NCBI GenBank assembly: GCA_016200155.1
Contig: JACQFG010000221.1
Coordinates: forward strand, 1 to 19,117
Origin: Planctomycetota bacterium
GTDB taxonomy: Bacteria > Planctomycetota > Planctomycetia > Gemmatales > Gemmataceae
DNA: 19,117 bases
Direction: 5' to 3'
The position numbers were made by a program, and so were the translations under genes. The notes under the pieces were generated by a model. The model was not told the DNA's origin. It made no database searches and saw only the letters and a list, made by a program, of their open reading frames with translations. This document shows, one piece after another, positions 13,223 to 19,117 of the stretch; the first letter of the stretch is position 1, and every line of letters begins with the position of its first letter.

Positions 13223-14143
13223 ATGTCTGACGCAGCGACGTTGATCACTCCCGGTCCGCGCGTGGAGATCCTGTATTATTTCTGCCGGCTGCAGATGCCG
13301 TCGGTCGAGCTGGCGCCGTTGCGCTGCCAGGATCATCTGCAGCGCACGTTCGCGCTTTATCAGAAGAAGGTCGAACAGCCGATCACGTGGGAGGCGTATC
13401 TCGATCATCTCTATCCGCTGGATTGGTTTCTGGCGTCGGCGTGTCTGGAAGGCAATCGCTCGGCGTGGGATCATCTGTTCGCGTCGCGGGCCGGGCGAAG
13501 CGATTGCCTGCTGATGGACGCCTTGCGCGCGCGGGCGGCCCGGCTCTATCCGCGCGACGACGAACGCCAGGACACCGCCGTCGCCGATTTCTGGGGGCAT
13601 CTGTGCATCGCCGAGACCGAGGGCTCGCTGCCGGTGATGGCGCGCTTCGACGGGCAACGGCCGCTCGTGCCCTGGTTGATCCGCGTGTTCCAGAACTGGC
13701 ACATCTCGCAGTTGCGCAAACATCCTCAGGCTCAGGCCCTCCCCGACGACGACCTGGCGATGCCGATGCCGACGACGGGTGAGATCGATGCCCGCTGGCG
13801 TGAGGTGTTCAGCGAGGCGGCTCGCGATTGGCTGTCGAAGATCGACGAGGAAGAGCTGCTGCTGCTGGGCCTGCGTATCCGCTATCGCCTCAGCCAGCGC
13901 GAGGTCGCCCAGCTCCTGAAGGTTCACGAAGGGACGATCTCGCGCCGCACCGATCACCTGCGCGACCAGTGCCTGGAATACCTCGCCAAGCAGCTCGCCG
14001 AGGCCGGCTGGACCGGGGACGACATCTTCGAGCTGGTCCGCACCGAGATGATCGGGCTTTTGCTGGACGACCCGCGTCTGTCGGCCGACGCCCTTGGGTT
14101 AATCCTGGCGAAGAAGGGGAAGAAGATTCCTGGCCCATCTTAG
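13223..14143 (+). CDS. Sigma-70 family (ECF-like) RNA polymerase sigma factor with extensions
   Basis: The 306-residue protein has a sigma region-2-like part (about 67-165), with DERQDTAVADFWGHLCI and RFDGQRPLVPWLIRVFQNWHISQLRK in the place of the -10-recognising helices. A linker follows, then a region-4 helix-turn-helix (about 221-250) with LSQREVAQLLKVHEGTISRR. An N-terminal extension of about 65 residues and a C-terminal one of about 55 (DDIFELVRTEMIGLLLDDPRLSADA) exceed the usual 180-200 residues of ECF factors. GGGAG eight bases upstream supports ATG 13223. No anti-sigma gene adjoins; regulation may reside in the extensions. Its stop codon TAG is the first part of a palindromic repeat. 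Confidence 0.87.
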   Translation: MSDAATLITPGPRVEILYYFCRLQMPSVELAPLRCQDHLQRTFALYQKKVEQPITWEAYLDHLYPLDWFLASACLEGNRSAWDHLFASRAGRSDCLLMDALRARAARLYPRDDERQDTAVADFWGHLCIAETEGSLPVMARFDGQRPLVPWLIRVFQNWHISQLRKHPQAQALPDDDLAMPMPTTGEIDARWREVFSEAARDWLSKIDEEELLLLGLRIRYRLSQREVAQLLKVHEGTISRRTDHLRDQCLEYLAKQLAEAGWTGDDIFELVRTEMIGLLLDDPRLSADALGLILAKKGKKIPGPS

Positions 14144-14198
14144 CCCGAAGCGCCAGCGAGGGACTCTACGGCCGTCCCTCGCTTGCGCTTCGGGCTAA
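14140..14198. repeat. Palindromic repeat family C carrying the sigma-factor stop codon
   Basis: Arms 14140-14164 (TTAGCCCGAAGCGCC...) and 14174-14198 pair over 24 of 25 positions with a nine-base loop. The TAG stop of the sigma-factor gene (14141-14143) lies in the left arm. The right arm ends two bases before the GGGAG ribosome binding site of the next gene. Confidence 0.9.
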
Positions 14199-14212
14199 CG
14201 GGGAGTGCCATC

Positions 14213-14842
14213 ATGTCCGTTGCAACCTACGAGCAGCGCCTGTCGAGCAATGCGAGGTGGGCATTGAGTGAAGGCAGCAAATTTTTCGAAGAAAAGAGCG
14301 CCGTCCAGGAAACGCTTCGCAAGATCACCAAGCGCCTGGACGACTTGAAGGTCCCCTACGCCGTCGCCGGGGCGATGGCCCTCTTTCAGCACGGCTATCG
14401 CCGATTCACCGAAGACGTCGACCTCCTGGTGACGCGCGCTGCCCTGCAAGCGATCCACGAGGCGCTCGACGGGCTGGGCTACGTGCCGCCGTTTCAGGGG
14501 AGCAAGAACCTTCGCGATGCAGAGTTCGGCGTCAAGATCGAGTTTATTGTCACGGGAGAGTATCCGGGCGACGGCAAGCCCAAGCCGGTCGCGTTTCCGG
14601 AGCCGGCCGACGTCGCGATCGAGCTGGGCGGCGTTCGCTGCGTCAACCTGCCGACGCTGCTCACGCTGAAGATCGCCTCGGGCATGACGAACGCCGCCCG
14701 CTTGAAGGACCTCGCCGACGTGCAAGAGGTCATCAAGCGCCTGAAGCTGCCGCGCGCGTTCGGCGACCAGCTTCACGCCTATGTGCAAGACAAATATCGC
14801 GAGCTGTGGGATTCAGTGCAGAATCAGCCGGTCGAAGAATGA
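14213..14842 (+). CDS. Nucleotidyltransferase-fold protein
   Basis: The 209-residue protein has a helical N-terminus and then VAGAMALFQHGYRRFTEDVDLLV (51-73). This corresponds to the GG-x-A-L...G-x-R-x-T-x-D-x-D signature of MNT/AbiEii-like nucleotidyltransferases; Asp68 and Asp70 would bind metal. The first Gly of the GG pair is replaced by Ala. Later parts include KIEFIVTGEYPGDG, INLPTLL-like VNLPTLLTLKIASGMTNAARLKDLADVQEVIKRL, the usual C-terminal helix block. GGGAG seven bases upstream sets ATG 14213. No HEPN or AbiEi-type partner is adjacent, so a toxin-antitoxin role is not supported. The 3' end overlaps the convergent glycerate kinase gene by 19 bases. Confidence 0.82.
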   Translation: MSVATYEQRLSSNARWALSEGSKFFEEKSAVQETLRKITKRLDDLKVPYAVAGAMALFQHGYRRFTEDVDLLVTRAALQAIHEALDGLGYVPPFQGSKNLRDAEFGVKIEFIVTGEYPGDGKPKPVAFPEPADVAIELGGVRCVNLPTLLTLKIASGMTNAARLKDLADVQEVIKRLKLPRAFGDQLHAYVQDKYRELWDSVQNQPVEE

Positions 14843-16152
14843 TCGCCAATCAGCAGGACGCGCACATCCATGACGTTTGTCTGCGTCAACCCCGTGATGA
14901 GCAAATCGCCGATAGCTTGAAAGAAGTGATACGCGTCATTGCGCTGCAGGAAGTCCGCGCCATCGAGTCCGAGTGATTTAGCGTGCTGCAGCGTGCTTGC
15001 GTCCGCGAATGCGCCGGCGGCGTCGGTGGGGCCGTCTTCGCCGTCGGTGCCGCCGGAGAGCACGACGACGTTTGCCGTTGAGCCGAGCTTGAGGAACGCC
15101 GCGAGGACGAACTCCTGATTGCGTCCGCCCTTGCCGGGGTTGGCGGCGAGCGTCACGGTCGTCTCGCCGCCGCTCAGGATGCACGCGGGCGGCGCGATCG
15201 GCACGTTCTTCTCGACGATGCTGCGAACGATGCCGGCGTGCATCGTGGCGACGTGGCGCGTCTCGCCCTCGATGAACGAGCCGAGGTTGAGCACGCGATA
15301 GCCGAGCGACTCGGCACACGTCTGCGCGTCGGCGAGCGCTTTGACGTTGCTGCCGAGGATCAGGTTGCGAACGTTGCCCGGCATCGACTTCGGCGTGTCG
15401 GCGATTTTCCCGTCCGCTCCCTTTTGCAGATGCGCCAACACGGCACCCGGCGTCTGAGCGCGAAGCTGATACCGATCGAGCACGGCAAGGGCGTCGGCGA
15501 ACGTCGTCGGATCGGCAGCGGTCGGCCCGGACGCGATCACGTCGAGCGGGTCGCCGATCACGTCGGAGATGATCAAGCTGACCATCGTCTTGCCGGTGAA
15601 GGCCTGCGCGAGTCGGCTCCCCTTGATGGCGCTGAGGTGCTTGCGGACAGCGTTCATCTCGTTGATGGTCGCCCCGCACTGATGGAGCAGCTTCGTGACG
15701 GCGAGCTTATCGGCGAGCGTGACACCGAGTGCCGGCGCCGGCAGCAGCGCCGAGCCGCCGCCGGACAGGAGGCAGAGCGCGACGTCATCGGGCCCCGCGG
15801 TACGCGCGAGCCGCAGCATTTCCTCCGAACCGGCGACGCCTTCCGCGGTCGGAAAGTTGGTCGCCGCGGGCCGGGCAGCGTTGTGCTTGATGCGGCGAGC
15901 CGGGAGCGCAAGCGACCGGAGTGCATCCGCGGGAACGTTGACGATGCCCTCGACGCGATCGCCGAGCACGCTCTCGACGGCGTCCGCCATCGCCGCTCCC
16001 GCCTTGCCGCCGCCCAGGACAAGGATGCGCGGGGCCGAACGCAGCACGTCCGCGAGATCGGCAAGAGCGCGGCGCACCAGCGGCTCGGGCCGCGCCGATT
16101 CGACCGCGGCTTGCCAGATGCGGCGAGCGTGTTCGCGCAGCCCGGCGGTCAT
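14824..16152 (-). CDS. Glycerate 2-kinase, DUF4147/MOFRL family (GckA/TtuD-like)
   Basis: The 442-residue protein has the DUF4147 N-terminal domain with LGGGKAG (46-52), LLSGGGSALLPAP (128-140), INEMNAVRKHLSAIKGSRLA (163-182) and SDVIGDPLDVIASGPT (196-211). The C-terminal MOFRL domain has LSGGETTVTL, GKGGRNQEFVLA, LSGGTDGEDGPTDAAGA and NDAYHFF. Enzymes of this family phosphorylate D-glycerate to 2-phosphoglycerate with ATP in the cytoplasm; older annotations call them hydroxypyruvate reductases. Length is normal. The start codon overlaps the stop of the upstream secreted-protein gene in ATGA, with AAGGA six bases before, which indicates translational coupling. The 3' end overlaps the convergent nucleotidyltransferase gene by 19 bases. 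Confidence 0.95.
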   Translation of the reverse strand: MTAGLREHARRIWQAAVESARPEPLVRRALADLADVLRSAPRILVLGGGKAGAAMADAVESVLGDRVEGIVNVPADALRSLALPARRIKHNAARPAATNFPTAEGVAGSEEMLRLARTAGPDDVALCLLSGGGSALLPAPALGVTLADKLAVTKLLHQCGATINEMNAVRKHLSAIKGSRLAQAFTGKTMVSLIISDVIGDPLDVIASGPTAADPTTFADALAVLDRYQLRAQTPGAVLAHLQKGADGKIADTPKSMPGNVRNLILGSNVKALADAQTCAESLGYRVLNLGSFIEGETRHVATMHAGIVRSIVEKNVPIAPPACILSGGETTVTLAANPGKGGRNQEFVLAAFLKLGSTANVVVLSGGTDGEDGPTDAAGAFADASTLQHAKSLGLDGADFLQRNDAYHFFQAIGDLLITGLTQTNVMDVRVLLIGDHSSTG

Positions 16153-18416
16153 TGCTTATCCTTCACGGTCTCGGTCGAAACGCGTCGGCCGCGCATGTCG
16201 TCCTTGCCGTCGAACTCATAGCGCACGATCGTGTCGCCGAGCACCATCCGCAGCGGGTTGACGTTGATCGATTTCGCTTTGGGCGCGTCCTGCACATAAC
16301 GCACCGTGCGGCCCTTGATGCAGCGCATTTGCAGGTCCTTGTCGATGACCAGCAAGCCCTCGTGATTGAACAACTGCACGCCCTCGCTGCTGTAGCGCAT
16401 CCAGCCGATGTACTCGCCTTTGACGTCGTGCCGATAGAAATCGTACCATTCGCGCGGCGCCGACAGGCGATGGTCAACGTAGTTGGTGCGCCAGATGACG
16501 TCGATCATGCCGGGAAACGCGATCTCGGCCAAAAGCGACGCGTGCAGCCATTCGAGCTGGGCGCGTTCGAACGGCGTCCAGTTCGTGTCGGCCAGCGTCT
16601 TGCCGGGGAGGAGCGCCGTCAGCACCTCCTTGTCGTTAGCGATGCCGAGGCTTGCCATTTTTTTCCATAGCGATTTGATGCGTGCTTCGTTGGCGGCGGT
16701 GCGGTTCTTCTTCAGCCAGGCCAGTTGATTCTGCGTGAAAAGCGCATCGCGGCTCAAGGCGCTCAATCGGCTGTCGATGCACACTCGTGGCGAATCCTTC
16801 AGTGCATCATCTTTGCGGCCCAGCCACTCGTCGATCTCCTTTTCATAACCTTTCAAGACCTTGCGTTCGGCATCGAGATCGCTTTGCGCCTTCTTCTTGT
16901 CCTCCGGCGTCTTGGCATCCTTCAGGGTCGCCTCGTAACTTTGTACACTCGTGCGGCGCAGACGGGCGAGACCATCCAGCCGCGTGAGCTGCATGCCGAC
17001 TTGACTGCAGGCCTGCCGTTGATCGTCGTCGAGCGAAACGAGCTTGGCCGCATCCGCGTTCGTGCCAAGGTGAGCACACAGCTTGGCCCAATCCTTGACG
17101 CGCATCTCCGTCGTGCCCAGGCCGTGGGCGATGGCGAGGATCTTCCCCTCCTTGCTGTAAACACGTGCCTCGCGGTCGAGGGTGCACATCGTCACGAACC
17201 CCGGCGCCGAGTAGTAGGTGCCGTTGTGCACGAACAGGCCGATGTCGACGCGGTTCGACTCCAGCGGCGAACCGGGCGACACCGGCCGGCGTTCGTGCCA
17301 GGCGATCGTGATCTCGACCAACGACTGATCGTCTCGCCTCGGCGTGATCTTGACCTTGTCCGGATCGCCGCGCAGCACGACCCACGTGTACGTCAGCTTG
17401 GCCTTGTTGACGTCGTAACTGGCGCCGGCATCGACGATGAGGTGGCGTATCTGCGCCTTGCTGCGATGCACCCGCGCGATGCAGGCCGGCGTGTTGGCGA
17501 TCACCTCCGACGGATTGCGATCGAAGAAATCGACGCCGTTCTCCGCCTTGCTCTCCTCCAGCACGCGCATCTGCACCATCGGCGGCAACGACTTCAGCTC
17601 CATCGCGTGAGCCTTCTGCACCATTGCCAGCTCGTCAACCCAGCTGCCCTCGAAGACGCTCGGATGGGCCTTGCCGGTCAGATATTCCTTGGGGTCCTTG
17701 AGGTGCTTGTTCGTGCTGCGCATCAGCATCTGGATCGTCGGCATCAACAGGCCGGTCTCGGTCAGCTTCTTCTTGACCTCCGGCCGAAACGCGGCCAGGA
17801 CGTGCGGCATCATGCGCATGAACGGTTGATCGGACCCCGACGAACCCTGCGAAATGATGAGGTACGGCGTGTTCGTCGGATACATATCGCCGTAGCCTTC
17901 CTCGCGCGTGCCGTTGGGCAGAAAGAAGACGCCGTTGTGTCCCGGATCGTGATCGCGATGCTCGGGATAGATGTAGAGATTGTTTTTCGTGTACTGATCG
18001 TAGAGCAACGACAGGCCGAGCTGGGAGACGTAGTTCGAGCGCGGGTTGCTGCCGCCCAGGTGCGCCGGCGCCGAGGTGGACGAGTTGCCGAATGTGACCT
18101 GTGGCCGAACGATGCGTGCGGCGGCCCAGTGCTTGCGGAGTTTGACGTCCTCGTCGGAGTATTTGACTGCGGATAGTTGCGGATAGCGTTTGAGATCGAG
18201 CGGAGAGTGATCGCCGTCGCGGTTGTCGTAGAAATCGCCGGCGTTGCCTGACGCCGTGCCTTCGGCCCACCATTGCTTGAGCAACATGCCGACCTTGCCG
18301 GCGTCGGTGGTGATCGGCAGTTGCCGTAGTTTGTCGAGGTCCGGCGTCGGTTCCTGCGCGACGGATGTCGAGGCCGCCAGCGCGAGTGCCAGACTCAAGA
18401 ATGAGAATCGCTTCAT
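16149..18416 (-). CDS. Large secreted protein of unknown function
   Basis: The 755-residue protein begins MKRFSFLSLALALAASTSVA, a clear signal peptide with cleavage near residue 20-21. The N-terminal half contains WWAEGTASGNAGDFYDNRDG, HRDHDPGHNGVFFLPNGTRE and YLIISQGSSGSDQPFMRM. Around 340-410 a beta-rich part (TYTWVVLRGDPDKVKITP, then VHNGTYYSAPGFV) looks like an Ig/PKD-type fold. About 485-530 is a charged coiled coil. The C-terminal part has RTNYVDHRLSAPREWYDF and many aromatic residues. GGAG eight bases upstream supports ATG 18416. The stop overlaps the glycerate kinase start (ATGA). I recognise no catalytic family; Asp/His-rich early blocks could bind metal. Periplasmic or extracellular location is likely. 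Confidence 0.85.
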   Translation of the reverse strand: MKRFSFLSLALALAASTSVAQEPTPDLDKLRQLPITTDAGKVGMLLKQWWAEGTASGNAGDFYDNRDGDHSPLDLKRYPQLSAVKYSDEDVKLRKHWAAARIVRPQVTFGNSSTSAPAHLGGSNPRSNYVSQLGLSLLYDQYTKNNLYIYPEHRDHDPGHNGVFFLPNGTREEGYGDMYPTNTPYLIISQGSSGSDQPFMRMMPHVLAAFRPEVKKKLTETGLLMPTIQMLMRSTNKHLKDPKEYLTGKAHPSVFEGSWVDELAMVQKAHAMELKSLPPMVQMRVLEESKAENGVDFFDRNPSEVIANTPACIARVHRSKAQIRHLIVDAGASYDVNKAKLTYTWVVLRGDPDKVKITPRRDDQSLVEITIAWHERRPVSPGSPLESNRVDIGLFVHNGTYYSAPGFVTMCTLDREARVYSKEGKILAIAHGLGTTEMRVKDWAKLCAHLGTNADAAKLVSLDDDQRQACSQVGMQLTRLDGLARLRRTSVQSYEATLKDAKTPEDKKKAQSDLDAERKVLKGYEKEIDEWLGRKDDALKDSPRVCIDSRLSALSRDALFTQNQLAWLKKNRTAANEARIKSLWKKMASLGIANDKEVLTALLPGKTLADTNWTPFERAQLEWLHASLLAEIAFPGMIDVIWRTNYVDHRLSAPREWYDFYRHDVKGEYIGWMRYSSEGVQLFNHEGLLVIDKDLQMRCIKGRTVRYVQDAPKAKSINVNPLRMVLGDTIVRYEFDGKDDMRGRRVSTETVKDKQ

Positions 18417-18479
18417 AATCGAAACTCCGACGGGGGGACATTCGTTTAAATGTTACGCTGATGCCGGCGAATCGTCCCC

Positions 18480-18485
18480 TATAAT
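18480..18485 (+). promoter_or_regulatory. Likely -10 element of the 18511 gene
   Basis: TATAAT, in the longer context TATAATACTC as at 1091, lies 31 bases before the start codon. A proper -35 is not apparent. The 94-base space is a divergent promoter region with the secreted-protein gene. Confidence 0.45.
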
Positions 18486-18510
18486 ACTCATCAGAGCCAA
18501 GGACGCAAAC

Positions 18511-19047
18511 ATGGATACTTCTGTATACCTCCTGCGACCCGCTTTCGAGGGACTTCAGTTGCACACCTTATCGACCAATGACTTTGCGCAGGCATGTCGG
18601 CTCTTCATGGAGCTGGCCTACGCGGACGCTCCGGACTTGATTCCCGAGAACAAGCGCCCCTATTGCGACATTCCGTCCGACGGGTCGATGGCGGATTACC
18701 TGCCGCCGGCGCCGTTGGCGGCGGGAATTTGTCAGGACCTTTCGAAGGGCAAGAGCGGCGTGCCGGGCTACGAATTTCGTCTAGGCAGCTCCGGGCATGC
18801 GCACCTCAAGCTGCGGATACAGCAGATGCCGCTGCATGGCCGTGACATCTGGGTCTATTCGGTGGATACGCACGATCGCTTTTTCCAGGCGACGAAGCAT
18901 CTCAATCCCGACGAAGGTGCGGCGTGGCGCACGATGACCGAGAAGAACAGCCGGCTCAAGCATCAAATCGAAGAAGCGCTGGCCCTCGCCGGTTTCACGA
19001 CGCCGATCAGTCTGCTCAAGGTCGACCTCACTTCGCCGACGACTTGA
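18511..19047 (+). CDS. Hypothetical protein, 178 residues
   Basis: The protein starts MDTSVYLLRPAFEGLQLHTL and has no signal peptide or membrane helix, so it is probably cytoplasmic. A helical stretch (FAQACRLFMELAYADAPDLIP), a mixed middle part with SGHAHLKLRIQQMPLHGRDIWVYSVD that looks beta-stranded, and a C-terminal helix (NSRLKHQIEEALALAGF) are visible. AAGGA seven bases upstream fixes ATG 18511; a longer frame to 18244 runs antisense into the secreted-protein gene. I do not recognise the family. It is divergently arranged to the secreted-protein gene and has its own -10 element. Confidence 0.75.
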   Translation: MDTSVYLLRPAFEGLQLHTLSTNDFAQACRLFMELAYADAPDLIPENKRPYCDIPSDGSMADYLPPAPLAAGICQDLSKGKSGVPGYEFRLGSSGHAHLKLRIQQMPLHGRDIWVYSVDTHDRFFQATKHLNPDEGAAWRTMTEKNSRLKHQIEEALALAGFTTPISLLKVDLTSPTT

Positions 19048-19094
19048 TCTTGCTCAAATTTTTCGGACATTGCACAATTGTGGCTTCCCTCGTG

Positions 19095-19115
19095 GTGCAG
19101 GCGGCTCGCCTGCAC
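19095..19115. repeat. Short palindrome GTGCAGGCG-GCT-CGCCTGCAC at right edge
   Basis: A nine-pair perfect stem with loop GCT lies 48 bases after the 19047 stop and is cut off by the window end shortly after. It is a further sequence type of intergenic palindrome and may terminate the upstream gene. Confidence 0.75.
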
Positions 19116-19117
19116 AA

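Noticed and set aside
14213..14842. AbiEii or MNT-type toxin-antitoxin system
   Set aside because: The nucleotidyltransferase motif is present, but no AbiEi, HEPN or other partner gene adjoins; the neighbours are a sigma factor and a glycerate kinase.
16725..18176. A 483-codon open frame on the plus strand
   Set aside because: It lies wholly inside the secreted-protein gene on the other strand, lacks a ribosome binding site and is very rich in Arg, Val and His, as expected for an antisense frame in GC-rich DNA.

Overview
The window reads as a GC-rich chromosomal segment, most likely from a member of the Planctomycetota. That is an inference from gene content and style: a PEP-CTERM surface protein, two SPFH/band-7 proteins, an MlaD-OmpA-type protein, a divergent sigma factor with terminal extensions, large secreted proteins of unknown function, and many different long intergenic palindromes. 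No 16S rRNA or other phylogenetic marker is present. About 16 intact protein genes and one broken gene are visible. I saw no tRNA, rRNA, CRISPR array, transposase or phage gene.

Layout. 1-930: a macro-domain ADP-ribose hydrolase faces a small secreted protein. 1131-6590: a cell-envelope and polysaccharide region with a membrane-anchored deacetylase-fold protein, a sugar-nucleotide epimerase, a NodB-type polysaccharide deacetylase and a large PEP-CTERM protein. The PEP-CTERM gene is preceded by a near-consensus sigma-54 promoter. 6701-7765: thioredoxin reductase with an extra segment. 7766-9642: a gene-free stretch holding what looks like a complete cyclic-di-AMP (ydaO/yuaA) riboswitch, followed by a small membrane protein and an SPFH protein. 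9700-10260: a lipoprotein gene interrupted by an in-frame stop inside a short apparent insertion. 10597-13172: a DUF4870 membrane protein, an MlaD-OmpA-like protein and a second SPFH protein. 13223-14842: an orphan sigma factor and a nucleotidyltransferase. 14824-18416 (minus strand): a large secreted protein of unknown function, translationally coupled to a MOFRL-type glycerate 2-kinase. 18511-19047: an unrecognised gene.

How the parts may work together. The epimerase, the deacetylases and the PEP-CTERM protein fit the known association of PEP-CTERM proteins with exopolysaccharide production, and the sigma-54 promoter fits the sigma-54-linked control known for such systems. The SPFH, MlaD and DUF4870 genes look like a membrane-organisation cluster, and its first transcript appears to be under c-di-AMP control. 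If confirmed, this riboswitch-SPFH link is the most interesting point of the window.

The intergenic space is filled with near-perfect palindromes of at least five sequence families. Three of them supply the stop codon of a neighbouring gene, and one creates a false upstream start codon.
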